From assembly GCA_020638555.1 (NCBI GenBank), contig JACKII010000005.1, positions 258,156 through 322,155 on the forward strand: a DNA stretch of 64,000 nucleotides, given 5' to 3'. Positions within the stretch are counted from its first letter, which is position 1; each line of letters opens with the position of its first letter. The position numbers were made by a program, and so were the translations under genes. This document shows positions 24,977-34,590 of the stretch, in pieces. The stretch comes from Alphaproteobacteria bacterium (GTDB taxonomy: Bacteria > Pseudomonadota > Alphaproteobacteria > Bin95). The notes beneath the pieces are model-generated. The model did no database searches. It was not told where the DNA came from and saw nothing but the letters and a program-made list of their open reading frames with translations.

Positions 24977-26460
24977 CGTCTCCGTCGATCCTGTTCATCG
25001 ATCTGAACAATTTCTCCCACTACCCCACCATTCCGGTCGGCCACCTGATCGCAGCCCTGCGGTCTGCGGGCCAGCGTGTGAGGCTGTATTCGCCGCTCGC
25101 CATCGGCGTTTCCGGCTTCCAACGCCAGAGTCGCGCCCGTCGCGCGGACCGCCTGCTGGACCCGTTGCGCTTCTGGTCGGCCATGACCGGCTGCGACTCC
25201 GTCCGGCGGGCGAGAGGCCGGCTGCGCAAGGCCATGACCCCGCGAAACGACCGCGTCCGGGACCGGATCGTCGCCGGCTTCGGGCAGGCGCTTGACTGGC
25301 AACCGGACGTCGTCCTGGTGTCCGCCTACACCCTGTACCGCGCCATTGTCGGCGACATGGCCCGCATCTGCCGCGCGCGCGGCATCCCGCTGATCGTCGG
25401 CGGCCCCTCTTTCAGCGAGCCGGCGATTGCGCGCCATTGGCTGGAACTGGCGGGGGTGAGCGCCGTCGTGGCCGGCGAGGCGGAGCCCTATATCGCCGAT
25501 CTGACGGCCGCGGCCGCCGCCGGCCGGCCGCTGGACCGCTTCCCCGGCACCTCGACCGCGGCAACCGCCATCCGGCCACCGGCCGCGCCGTTGCAGAGCC
25601 TGGACGCCCTGCCGGTTCCGGATTATTCCGACTTCCCCTGGCAGGCCTATCCGCTGCGCATCGTCCCGCTGATGACGTCGCGGGGCTGCGGCTGGGGCGC
25701 CTGCCAGTTCTGCTCGGACGTGACGGGCGTCATGGGCCGGACCTTCCGCTCGCAAAGCCTGAGCCGCGCCGTCGAGGTCATCGGCACGCTGACGGACCGG
25801 CACAAGGCCCGCCATATGGTCTTCCACGACCTGAAGCTGAACTCGAACCTCGACCTGTGGTACGGCCTGCTGGACCGGCTGCCGCAACTGGTCCGGGACC
25901 CGGTCTGGACCTGCGCGGTGCATGTCGGCAACGAGGCCGACAACGGCCTGGGGCCGGAGGCGTTGCGGGCCGCGCGCCGGGCCGGGCTCGCCCGTGTCAC
26001 CACCGGCCTGGAGTCCGGCAGCCAGCGGGTGCTGAACGCCATGGGCAAGGGCACGCAGGCCGAGCGCGTCGCCGCCTTCTGCCGCGACGCCGGCAATGCC
26101 GGGCTGAGCGTCCGCCTGACCGCGATTGTCGGCTCGCCCGGGGAAACCGCCGCCGACCTCGCCGCCACGACCGCCTTCCTCCGGGCCAACGCGCCCCATA
26201 TCGAGCGGGTGATGGTGAACCGGTTCTCGATCATGCTGGGCACGCCGCTCGCCGGGCGCATCGCGCGCCAGCCGGAGCGGTTTCCCGACATCGTCGCGGG
26301 CGGCGCTCCCGACCTGGGCGAGGCCATCGTCCCGCACCGCAGCACCGCCCCGGACGAACCCGGCTATTATCGCGCGCTGTTCCGGCTGCTGGGTGCCGCC
26401 CATGCGATCAACCGCCGGCCGCTCCGCGCCCATGCGCAGGTGTTCGACGGGGTGATGTAG
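24973..26460 (+). CDS. B12-binding-domain radical SAM protein
   Basis: A 495-residue protein. Residues 1-190 look like a Rossmann-type cobalamin-binding domain (VVLVSAYTLYRAIVGDMARI, PLIVGGPSFSEP), although the D-x-H-x-x-G cobalamin motif is not visible. The radical SAM core follows at about 230, with TSRGCGWGACQFC giving a C-x4-C-x2-C cluster motif instead of the usual C-x3-C-x2-C. TTGLESGSQRVLNAMGKGT and IVGSPGETAADL are standard core strands. Such enzymes methylate or rearrange unactivated carbons; the substrate is unknown. Its start overlaps the 23-codon ORF. Confidence 0.82.
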   Translation: MTSPSILFIDLNNFSHYPTIPVGHLIAALRSAGQRVRLYSPLAIGVSGFQRQSRARRADRLLDPLRFWSAMTGCDSVRRARGRLRKAMTPRNDRVRDRIVAGFGQALDWQPDVVLVSAYTLYRAIVGDMARICRARGIPLIVGGPSFSEPAIARHWLELAGVSAVVAGEAEPYIADLTAAAAAGRPLDRFPGTSTAATAIRPPAAPLQSLDALPVPDYSDFPWQAYPLRIVPLMTSRGCGWGACQFCSDVTGVMGRTFRSQSLSRAVEVIGTLTDRHKARHMVFHDLKLNSNLDLWYGLLDRLPQLVRDPVWTCAVHVGNEADNGLGPEALRAARRAGLARVTTGLESGSQRVLNAMGKGTQAERVAAFCRDAGNAGLSVRLTAIVGSPGETAADLAATTAFLRANAPHIERVMVNRFSIMLGTPLAGRIARQPERFPDIVAGGAPDLGEAIVPHRSTAPDEPGYYRALFRLLGAAHAINRRPLRAHAQVFDGVM

Positions 26461-26504
26461 ACGGGGTGATGCAGAGCGGAGTCTTTTCCCGCTGGCTCAC
26501 CACC

Positions 26505-26620
26505 CCAGCTTCCCTGTCCCCGCGGAGGCGGGGACCCAAGCCTGAGAGACAAAGACAGAGTCCGCCTCCTGTGAGAAGCTCTCAGGCATGGGCTCCCGCC
26601 TCCGCGGGAGATGGGGCAGG
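26505..26620. repeat. Long inverted repeat, second family
   Basis: Arms of about 42 bases at 26505-26548 and 26579-26620. Each contains a small hairpin (CCCCGCGGAGGCGGGG and CTCCCGCCTCCGCGGGAG), and the arms pair with each other through GCCTGAGAG and CTCTCAGGC. It lies between the convergent radical SAM and lepA genes. Confidence 0.85.
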
Positions 26621-26680
26621 AGAAGGGTACAACCCGTGCCGAAAACACCCCAAGCGGGATGACGCAAGCGGGCGGGGCGC

Positions 26681-28483
26681 TCAGTCCTCGCCCATTTTCA
26701 GGGCCGCGATGAAGGCGCTTTGCGGAATTTCGACGCTGCCGAACTGGCGCATCCGCTTCTTGCCCTCTTTCTGACGCTCCAGCAGCTTTTTCTTGCGGCT
26801 GATGTCGCCGCCATAGCATTTGGCGGTGACGTCCTTGCGCAGCGCGCTGATGGTCTCGCGGGCGATGACCTTGGCGCCGATGGCCGCCTGGATCGGGATT
26901 TTGAACATCTGCCGCGGGATCAGGTCCTTCAACCGCGCGCACAGCGCCCGGCCCCGATGTTCCGCCTGGCTGCGATGGACGATGGTCGAGAGCGCGTCCA
27001 CCGGCTCGCTGTTCACCAGGATCGAGAGTTTGACCAGGTCGCCCTCTTCATAGCCGGTGATGTGATAGTCGAAGCTGGCATAGCCGCGGCTGATCGACTT
27101 CAGCCGGTCGTAGAAGTCGAACACAATCTCGTTCAGCGGCAGCTTGTAGACCAGCATGGCGCGGCTGCCGGCATAGGTCAGCTCCTGCTGGATGCCGCGG
27201 CGCTCCTCGCAGAGCTTCAGCACCGGGCCCAGAAACTCGTCCGGCAGGAAGATCGTCGCCTGGATCCAGGGCTCCTCGATATACTCGATCTTGACCACGT
27301 CCGGCATGTCCGCCGGGTTGTGCATTTCCTGCACCGTGCCGTTGGTCATGTGCATGCGGTAGACGACGCTGGGCGCGGTGGCGATCAGGTCGATATCGAA
27401 TTCGCGGTCGAGCCGCTCCTGGATGATCTCCAGATGCAACAGGCCGAGAAAGCCGCAGCGGAAGCCGAAGCCCAGCGCCGGCGAGCTTTCCGGCTCGAAC
27501 TCGAAGCTGGCATCGTTCAGGCGCAGCTTGGCGAGGCTGTCGCGCAGATGCTCGAAATCGGCGGCGTCGACCGGGAACAGGCCGCAGAACACCACCGGCA
27601 GGTTCGGCTTGAAGCCCGGCAGCGCTTCCGGCGCCGGCTTGCGGTCGTCGGTGATGGTGTCGCCGACATTGGTGTCGGCCACCGCCTTGATCGCCGCGTT
27701 GACCCAGCCGATCTCGCCCGGCCCCAGCTCGCCGGTGGACGTGCGCTTGGGCGCGAACACGCCGACATCGTCCACCTCGTAGACCGCGCCGGTCTGCATC
27801 ATGCGCATGCGCATGCCCTTCTTGAGCACGCCGTGCATGACCCGCACCAGCACGATCACGCCCAGATACTGGTCGTACCAGCTATCGACCAGCAGCGCCT
27901 GCAACGGCGCCTTGGCGTCGCCTTCCGGCGGCGGCAGCCGGTGCACCAGCGCCTCCAGCACCTCCGGAATGCCGAGGCCGGTCTTGGCCGAGACTTCCAG
28001 CGCGTCCGAGGCGTCGAGCCCGATCACGTCCTCGATCTGCTCCTTCACCCGGTCGGGCTCGGCCGCCGGCAGGTCGATCTTGTTCAGGACCGGGATGATT
28101 TCGTGGTCGTTGTCGATGGCCTGGTAGACATTGGCCAGCGTCTGCGCCTCCACCCCCTGGGTGGCGTCCACCACCAGCAGCGAGCCCTCGCAGGCGGCCA
28201 GCGACCGGCTGACCTCGTACGAGAAGTCGACATGGCCGGGGGTGTCGATCAGGTTCAGATAATAGGTCTCGCCGTCCTGGGCCGGATAGACCAGGCGCAC
28301 GGTCTGGGCCTTGATCGTGATGCCGCGCTCGCGCTCCAGGTCCATATTGTCCAGGACCTGTTCCTGCATCTCACGGTCGGTGAGCGCGCCGCATTGCTGG
28401 ATCAGGCGGTCGGCGAGCGTCGACTTGCCATGATCGATATGGGCGATGATCGAGAAATTGCGGATATGGGCGAGGTCTGTCAT
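26681..28483 (-). CDS. lepA: Elongation factor 4 (LepA)
   Basis: A 600-residue translational GTPase. AHIDHGKSTLADRL (G1, residues 14-27), RGITIKAQT (G2), DTPGHVDF (G3) and NKIDLP (G4) are intact. The LepA-specific C-terminal domain ends with GGDISRKKKLLERQKEGKKRM. EF4 binds stalled or mistranslocated ribosomes and is membrane-associated in part. It has full normal length and no frame problems. Upstream is a 263-base spacer before the GMC oxidoreductase on the same strand, in which I see no gene. Confidence 0.97.
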   Translation of the reverse strand: MTDLAHIRNFSIIAHIDHGKSTLADRLIQQCGALTDREMQEQVLDNMDLERERGITIKAQTVRLVYPAQDGETYYLNLIDTPGHVDFSYEVSRSLAACEGSLLVVDATQGVEAQTLANVYQAIDNDHEIIPVLNKIDLPAAEPDRVKEQIEDVIGLDASDALEVSAKTGLGIPEVLEALVHRLPPPEGDAKAPLQALLVDSWYDQYLGVIVLVRVMHGVLKKGMRMRMMQTGAVYEVDDVGVFAPKRTSTGELGPGEIGWVNAAIKAVADTNVGDTITDDRKPAPEALPGFKPNLPVVFCGLFPVDAADFEHLRDSLAKLRLNDASFEFEPESSPALGFGFRCGFLGLLHLEIIQERLDREFDIDLIATAPSVVYRMHMTNGTVQEMHNPADMPDVVKIEYIEEPWIQATIFLPDEFLGPVLKLCEERRGIQQELTYAGSRAMLVYKLPLNEIVFDFYDRLKSISRGYASFDYHITGYEEGDLVKLSILVNSEPVDALSTIVHRSQAEHRGRALCARLKDLIPRQMFKIPIQAAIGAKVIARETISALRKDVTAKCYGGDISRKKKLLERQKEGKKRMRQFGSVEIPQSAFIAALKMGED

Positions 28484-28746
28484 GCGCGCTCATATAAGCG
28501 ATCCGCCCGCGGCTGGCGAGAGGCCTTTGTGGCACGTTTCAGCGCGATTCCACCGGACATCCGCGGAGGCGTGGGAAACCCACCTGCCGGATGGGACGGG
28601 CAAGGCGGACGCCCGGCCCACGGCTCCATCGGCCCCGCAGCGACAAGGCGTTTTCCATGGGATATTGGGGCCCGATCGGCGAGCGGAACCTCCAGCCCGC
28701 AAGGCTCTCAAATTCGGGAAAATATCCGCTGCCGCCCGCCGCCGCC

Positions 28747-30387
28747 TCAATCCGGCGTGATGATCGGCTCCAGGGCCGGCTTGCCCAGGATGATGTCCGA
28801 GGCTTTCTCCGCGATCATCATCGTGCCGGCGGCCAGGTTGGCCGACATCATGCGCGGCATGACCGAGGCATCCACCACCCGCAGCCCTTCCAGGCCGTGC
28901 ACCCGCAAGCGGTCGTCCACCACGGCGGTGGGGTCGGTGGCGGGCGACATGCGGCAGGTGCCCATCGGGTGGTAGGTGGTGGCGCCGATGCGGCGGGCGG
29001 CGTCCAGCAATTCGTCGTCGCTCTGCACCGCCTCGCCCGGCAGTTCCTCGCCGTCGTAATAGGGGGCCATGGCCCGGCTGTGGATCAGGCTGCGGGCGAG
29101 CCGCATGGCGGCCACCACCGCCCGCTGGTCGGTCTCGTGCGCCAGATAGTTCGGCTGGATCGCCGGCTTCTGGAACGGATCGGCGGACTTCGCCCGCACA
29201 TAGCCGCTGCTCTCCGGCCGGTGCTGCCAGGCGGCGACGGTGAAGCCGGGCCAGTCCGCCAGCACGCCGTGCTTGCCCTCGTCATAGCTGGCGGGGGTGA
29301 AGATGAATTGCAGGTCGCTGCTCCTGGCCACCGGGTCCGAATGCCAGAAGCCATAGACCAGCGACGGGTTCAGGTTGACGATGCTCTTGCCGCCCGCCAG
29401 GTATTTGGCGATCTCCCAGGTGCGGCGCAGGCCGCGGGCGCGCTCGTTCAGGGTCTCGGCGTTCTTGACGCGGACGACGAAGCGCGGCGCGTAGTGGTCG
29501 CGCAGATTCTCGCCGACGCCGGCCAGTTCGTGCTGCACCGCGATACCCAGGTCCTGCAGCAGTCCCGCCGGGCCGATGCCGGAGAGTTGCAGCAGTTGCG
29601 GCGAGTTGATGACGCCGCCCGACAGGATCACCTCCCGGTTCGCCCGCGCCTCCAGGGGCGTGCCGCCCTTGCCGCCCTTATTATAGGCGATGCCGACGGC
29701 TTTCTTGCCCTCCAGCAGGATTTGGGTGGCAAAGGCGTTGGTAATGACGGTCAGGTTCGGGCGCGACTTCGCCGGGTGCAGATAGGCGCGCGCGGTGCTG
29801 ACGCGGCGGCGGCCGCGGACCGTGCGCTGCACATAGCTGATGCCTTCCTGTTTGGCGCCGTTATAGTCCGGGTTCAGCGGGATGCCGATCTCCGCCGCGC
29901 CCTTGATGAAGGCGTCGCAGAGCGGGTGGCGGTAGGGCATGGTCTCGACGGTCATGCCGCCCGCGCGGCCGCGATAGGTGTCGTCGCCCTCGCCGACCCG
30001 GGCCTCGCAGCGCTTGAAATAGGGCAGCACGTCCGCATAGCCCCAGCCGCGATTGCCGAGCTGCGCCCAGTGGTCGTAGTCCAGGCGCTGGCCGCGATTG
30101 TAGATCATGCCGTTGATGGACGACGAGCCGCCCAGCGTCTTGCCCCGCGGCACCGGCATCTTGCGGCCGTTGATGTGCGGGCCGGATTCGGCCTGGTACA
30201 TCCAGTTGATGGAAGAGTTGTCCAGGTTCTTGATGAAGCCCGCCGGGATGTGGATGTAGATGTTGCGGTCCGGCGGCCCCGCCTCCAGCAGGCAGACGGA
30301 ATGCTGGCCGTCGGCCGAGAGCCGGTTGGCGAGAATGCAGCCGGCGGAACCGGCGCCGACGATGACGTAGTCGAACATGTCTGCCAT
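28747..30387 (-). CDS. GMC-family FAD oxidoreductase (choline/alcohol dehydrogenase-like)
   Basis: A 546-residue flavoprotein. FDYVIVGAGSAGCILANRLS is the ADP-binding fold, GKTLGGSSSINGMIYNRG is GMC signature 1, and GGVINSPQLLQLSGIGP is signature 2. The catalytic-type His lies in GATTYHPMGTCRMS and the second conserved residue in the Asn-containing C-terminal box. GMC enzymes oxidise alcohols or choline-like substrates and pass electrons to quinone or O2. The gene diverges from methylmalonyl-CoA mutase across about 207 bases. Substrate not assigned. Confidence 0.92.
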   Translation of the reverse strand: MADMFDYVIVGAGSAGCILANRLSADGQHSVCLLEAGPPDRNIYIHIPAGFIKNLDNSSINWMYQAESGPHINGRKMPVPRGKTLGGSSSINGMIYNRGQRLDYDHWAQLGNRGWGYADVLPYFKRCEARVGEGDDTYRGRAGGMTVETMPYRHPLCDAFIKGAAEIGIPLNPDYNGAKQEGISYVQRTVRGRRRVSTARAYLHPAKSRPNLTVITNAFATQILLEGKKAVGIAYNKGGKGGTPLEARANREVILSGGVINSPQLLQLSGIGPAGLLQDLGIAVQHELAGVGENLRDHYAPRFVVRVKNAETLNERARGLRRTWEIAKYLAGGKSIVNLNPSLVYGFWHSDPVARSSDLQFIFTPASYDEGKHGVLADWPGFTVAAWQHRPESSGYVRAKSADPFQKPAIQPNYLAHETDQRAVVAAMRLARSLIHSRAMAPYYDGEELPGEAVQSDDELLDAARRIGATTYHPMGTCRMSPATDPTAVVDDRLRVHGLEGLRVVDASVMPRMMSANLAAGTMMIAEKASDIILGKPALEPIITPD

Positions 30388-30594
30388 GGCTTGGCGTTCG
30401 GCGCGCCGCTAGCGGAGCACCGCTCCCTTGTGCGTGGTCCTGGTGTTAGGGAACAAGGCTAGCCGCGGCGGCGGGCTTGTCCAGGTTTGTTGCCGCACGG
30501 CTGGACCGCCAGACTCGACCGCCCCGCCGTTTTCCCCTAATTTCCGAGCGAATCGTGCGCTTGGCGCGCCCACCCCTGTTGCGAGTCCCGTCCC

Positions 30595-32784
30595 ATGTCC
30601 GCCATTCCCAGCTTTGCCGACGTCCACCTGGAACCGCAGAACGCGCCGCCGCCCGCCGCCGATCTGGCCGCGTGGGAGCAGGCCGCCGCGGCGGAACTGG
30701 GGCACAAGCCGGAGGCCTGGGAGACGCCGGAGGGCATCGCCGTCAAGCCGGTCTACACGGCCAAGGACCTGGAAGGCCTGGACTTCCTGAACACCATGCC
30801 GGGCATCGCGCCCTATCTGCGCGGCCCCTACCCCACCATGTATGTCAACAAGCCCTGGACGCTGCGCCAGTATGCGGGCTTCTCGACGGCGGAGGATTCC
30901 AACGCCTTCTACCGGCGCAATCTGGCGGCGGGGCAGAAGGGCCTCTCCATCGCCTTCGATCTGGCGACCCACCGCGGCTACGATTCCGACGATCCGCGCG
31001 TGGCGGCGGATGTGGGCATGGCCGGCGTCGCCATCGACTCGATCTATGACATGCGCACGCTCTTCGACGGCATCCCGCTCGACCAGATGAGCGTGTCCAT
31101 GACCATGAACGGCGCCGTGCTGCCGGTGCTCGCCCTCTATATCGCCGCGGCGGAGGAACAGGGCGTGAAGCCGGAGCAACTGACCGGCACGATTCAGAAC
31201 GACATTCTGAAGGAGTTCATGGTCCGCAACACCTATATCTATCCGCCGCAGCCGTCGATGCGGATCATTTCCGACATTTTCGCCTACACCTCGCAGAACA
31301 TGCCGCGGTTCAACTCGATCTCGATCAGCGGCTATCACATGCAGGAGGCGGGCGCGACGGCGGACCTGGAACTCGCCTACACGCTGGCGGACGGCGTCGA
31401 GTATGTGCGGGCCGGCAAGAAGGCCGGGCTGGACGTGGACGCGTTCGCGCCGCGGCTGTCATTCTTCTGGGCCATCGGCATGAACTTCTTCATGGAAGTC
31501 GCGAAGATGCGCGCCGGGCGGCTGCTCTGGGCGAAGCTGATGCAGGCGGAAGGGGCGAAAAACCCCAAATCCCTGGCGCTCCGCACCCATTGCCAGACCA
31601 GCGGCTGGAGCCTGGCGGCGCAGGACGTGTTCAACAATGTGGTGCGCACCTGCGTCGAGGCGATGGCGGCGACCCAGGGCCACACCCAGTCGCTGCACAC
31701 CAACGCGCTGGACGAGGCGCTGGCGCTGCCGACCGACTTCTCCGCCCGCATCGCCCGCAACACGCAGTTGGTGTTGCAGCAGGAAAGCGGCACCACCAAG
31801 GTGATCGACCCCTGGGGCGGCTCCTATTACGTGGAGCGGCTGACCCAGGAAGTGGCGCGCAAGGCCTGGGAGCATATCCAGGAGGTGGACGAGATGGGCG
31901 GCATGGCCAAGGCGATCGAGGCCGGCATGCCCAAGATGCGGATCGAGGAAGCCGCGGCCCGCACCCAGGCCCGCATCGACTCCGGCCGGCAGACCGTGGT
32001 CGGCGTCAACAAGTACAAGCCGACCGACGACCGGCTGGTGGATGTCCTGAAGGTCGACAACGCCGCCGTGCGCGCCGCCCAGATCGAAAAGCTGCAACGC
32101 CTGCGGGCCGAGCGCGACCAGGGCGCGGTCGACGCCGCGCTGGCGGCGCTGACCCAGGCCGCCGAAACCGGCCAGGGCAATGTGCTGGCGCTGTCGGTGG
32201 ATGCGGCGCGGGCCAAGGCCACCGTCGGCGAGATCACCCAGGCGATGGAAAAGGTCTGGGGCCGCCATGTCGCGCAGATCAAGGCGATCAGCGGCGTCTA
32301 TTCCCAGGAAGTCGGACAGGGGACGCCGATCGTGCAGGAGGTCCGCAAGCTGGTGGAAGCGTTCGAGGAGCAGGACGGCCGCCGCCCGCGCATCCTGATC
32401 GCCAAGATGGGCCAGGACGGCCACGACCGCGGCCAGAAGGTGATCGCCACCGCCTTCGCCGACCTGGGCTTCGACGTCGATATCGGCCCGCTGTTCCAGA
32501 CGCCGGCCGAGGCCGCGCGCCAGGCGGTGGAGAACGACGTCCACATTGTCGGTGCAAGCTCGCTGGCCGCCGGCCACCTCACCCTCGTGCCGGAGCTGAA
32601 AAAGGCGCTGGCGGCCGAGGGGCGCGAGGACATCATGATCGTCGTCGGCGGCGTGATCCCGCCCCAGGACTATGACGAACTGTACGCCGCCGGCGCCGCC
32701 GCCATCTTCCCGCCCGGCACCGTGATCGCCGAGGCGGCCAAGGGCCTGCTGGAGCAGTTGAACAAGCAGCTGGGCTACGCCTGA
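30595..32784 (+). CDS. Methylmalonyl-CoA mutase, single-chain
   Basis: A 729-residue adenosylcobalamin-dependent mutase with catalytic barrel and B12 domain in one chain. RQYAGFSTAEDSNAFYRRNL and SISGYHMQEAGAT belong to the CoA-substrate barrel. The C-terminal KMGQDGHDRGQKVIATAFADLG is the D-x-H-x-x-G cobalamin motif with its lower-ligand His. It interconverts (R)-methylmalonyl-CoA and succinyl-CoA, the last step of propionyl-CoA breakdown. No epimerase, chaperone (MeaB) or carboxylase gene is adjacent. ATG 30595 gives full length. Substrate residues look like MCM rather than ethylmalonyl or isobutyryl mutases, judged by eye. Confidence 0.93.
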   Translation: MSAIPSFADVHLEPQNAPPPAADLAAWEQAAAAELGHKPEAWETPEGIAVKPVYTAKDLEGLDFLNTMPGIAPYLRGPYPTMYVNKPWTLRQYAGFSTAEDSNAFYRRNLAAGQKGLSIAFDLATHRGYDSDDPRVAADVGMAGVAIDSIYDMRTLFDGIPLDQMSVSMTMNGAVLPVLALYIAAAEEQGVKPEQLTGTIQNDILKEFMVRNTYIYPPQPSMRIISDIFAYTSQNMPRFNSISISGYHMQEAGATADLELAYTLADGVEYVRAGKKAGLDVDAFAPRLSFFWAIGMNFFMEVAKMRAGRLLWAKLMQAEGAKNPKSLALRTHCQTSGWSLAAQDVFNNVVRTCVEAMAATQGHTQSLHTNALDEALALPTDFSARIARNTQLVLQQESGTTKVIDPWGGSYYVERLTQEVARKAWEHIQEVDEMGGMAKAIEAGMPKMRIEEAAARTQARIDSGRQTVVGVNKYKPTDDRLVDVLKVDNAAVRAAQIEKLQRLRAERDQGAVDAALAALTQAAETGQGNVLALSVDAARAKATVGEITQAMEKVWGRHVAQIKAISGVYSQEVGQGTPIVQEVRKLVEAFEEQDGRRPRILIAKMGQDGHDRGQKVIATAFADLGFDVDIGPLFQTPAEAARQAVENDVHIVGASSLAAGHLTLVPELKKALAAEGREDIMIVVGGVIPPQDYDELYAAGAAAIFPPGTVIAEAAKGLLEQLNKQLGYA

Positions 32785-32868
32785 GGCGAGACGCCGCCAG
32801 GTTTGAAATGCGGGCCGGCCGGATTCCCGGCGGCCCTTGATCCCGCCCCGCGATCGTCTCTCCCGCTT

Positions 32869-32900
32869 CCCCGGCCTTGAGCCGGGGTCTCTGCCGGAGA
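32869..32900. repeat. Hairpin CCCCGGC-CTTGA-GCCGGGG (third repeat family)
   Basis: A perfect 7-bp stem at 32869-32887 followed by TCTCTGCCGGAGA. It lies between the mutase and the MmgE/PrpD gene. Related units occur at 34411-34537. Confidence 0.7.
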
Positions 32901-33004
32901 GCCGCGCTCCGGCACGGTCCAGCGGAACAGGGGGGGATGAGGATATCGGAACCGCGGCCGGTTGCGGCCAAGCCGACCCGCCGCGTCGGGCATGATGGAG
33001 AGCA

Positions 33005-34393
33005 ATGACCATGGCAAGCACACCCTCCAAGGCGGAAGCCCTTTCGGCCTTTGCCGCCGACCTGACCTGGGAGCGCATCCCGCCGGCGGTGCGCGAGCGG
33101 GCGAAGCTGCAAATCCTGGATGCGGTCGGCACCGGCATCGCCGCCACCGCCTATCCCTTTGCGACGCGCGCGGTTGCCGGCGTGAAGGCGCTGGGCGGCC
33201 GCGGCGATTGCTCGGTCATCGGCGAGACGGAGCGGCTGAGCGCGCGCGATGCGGCGCTGGCGAACGGCATGCTGATGCACGGCCTGGACTTCGACGACAC
33301 GCATCTGGGCAGCATCATCCACGCCTCGGTGGCCTGCCTGCCGGCGGCGCTGGCCATGGGCGAGGCGACCGGGGCCAGCGGCCGCGACGTGCTGGTGGCC
33401 TATATTGCCGGCATGGAAACGGCGATCCGCATCGGGCTGGCGGCCAACGGCGCCTTCCACCATGCCGGCTATCACGCGACCGCCCTCGCCTCGCACTTCA
33501 GTTCGGCGATCATCGCCGGCAAGCTGATGCGGCTGGACGCCGACGCGCTGACCATGGCCCAGGGCATTGCCGGCAGCAGCGCCGCCGGCATCCAGGTGTT
33601 TCTGGAGGAAGGCGCCTGGACCAAGCGCTTTCACCCGGGCTGGGGCGCGGTCGCCGGCATCACCGCGGCGACCTTGGCCCAGAACGGCTTTGTCGGGCCG
33701 CGGCGCCCCTATGAGGGCAAGTTCGGCCTGTTCGAGACCCATTTCCAGGAGCATATCGGCGACACCGATATCGCCAGGCTGGACGCGGGGCTGGGCGAGC
33801 GCTGGGTGCTGGCCGAGACGGCGATCAAGCCCTATCCGGTCTGCCATTTCATTCACGGCGCCGCCGATGCCGCCATCGAGCTCAGCCACGAGATCGACGC
33901 GGGCGATATCGTCGCCGTCGAGGCGCTGCTGCCGGAGCCGACCCTGCCCATCGTCGCCGAACCGCACGCGGCCAAGATCGTGCCGACCACCGACTATGAG
34001 GCGAAGTTCAGCGCGCAGTTCGTGCTGGCGACCTGCCTGGCGCACGGGCGCTTCGGCCTGGCGGAGTTGCAGGACACGGCGTTCTCCGACCGCGCCTTGC
34101 TCGACCTGGCGGCCAAGGTCGCATGCAAGGCCGACCCGGACACGGCGTTTCCCACCTATTTCTCCGGCGGCGTTGTCGTGACGCTGAAGGACGGCCGGCG
34201 GCTGGCGAAGCATGTGCCGATCAACAGCGGCGCCGGCGAGCGCGCCCTGGACGTGGACGGCGTCAGTGCGAAATACCGCGCCTGCGCCGCCATGGCCTTC
34301 GGCACCGACCAGGCCGAGCGCGTGCGCGAAATCGTGCTGCAACTGGACGAGCGGACACCCGCCGACCTGGGCGCGGCACTGCGGCCCGCCTGA
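33005..34393 (+). CDS. MmgE/PrpD family protein
   Basis: A 462-residue protein of the 2-methylcitrate dehydratase/cis-aconitate decarboxylase superfamily. It contains LQILDAVGTGIAATAYPF, GLDFDDTHLGSIIHASVACLPAALA and KRFHPGWGAVAGITAA, all family-typical. Members dehydrate or decarboxylate small polycarboxylic acids. Its place after methylmalonyl-CoA mutase would fit propionate metabolism, but PrpB and PrpC are absent and the family is broad. GGAG at 32997 stands 4 bases before ATG 33005 and 10 before ATG 33011, so the start may be two codons later. Confidence 0.85.
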   Translation: MTMASTPSKAEALSAFAADLTWERIPPAVRERAKLQILDAVGTGIAATAYPFATRAVAGVKALGGRGDCSVIGETERLSARDAALANGMLMHGLDFDDTHLGSIIHASVACLPAALAMGEATGASGRDVLVAYIAGMETAIRIGLAANGAFHHAGYHATALASHFSSAIIAGKLMRLDADALTMAQGIAGSSAAGIQVFLEEGAWTKRFHPGWGAVAGITAATLAQNGFVGPRRPYEGKFGLFETHFQEHIGDTDIARLDAGLGERWVLAETAIKPYPVCHFIHGAADAAIELSHEIDAGDIVAVEALLPEPTLPIVAEPHAAKIVPTTDYEAKFSAQFVLATCLAHGRFGLAELQDTAFSDRALLDLAAKVACKADPDTAFPTYFSGGVVVTLKDGRRLAKHVPINSGAGERALDVDGVSAKYRACAAMAFGTDQAERVREIVLQLDERTPADLGAALRPA

Positions 34394-34410
34394 GCCGGGG
34401 CGGACACCTC

Positions 34411-34537
34411 TGTCCCCCGGACCTGACCCGGGGCCGGCTTGAGAGACTGGCTCGGCCTATTCTGTTCCCCGGGCTTGACCCGGGGCCGGCTTGGGAGACG
34501 GGCTCGGACAGCGGTCCCGGGTCAGGCCCGGGACACA
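34411..34537. repeat. Cluster of third-family hairpins
   Basis: Two near-identical direct copies, 34411-34455 and 34463-34507, each with CCCCGG-N-CTTGACCCGGGG-type stem and GCCGGCTTG tail. A third inverted unit (GGTCCCGGGTCAGGCCCGGGA) lies at 34512-34537. They separate convergent genes. Confidence 0.85.
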
Positions 34538-34590
34538 CCAGACGGTAAGAGGTCCCGGCTCGCGCCCCCGAGAACGCGCAGGCGGGCGGC

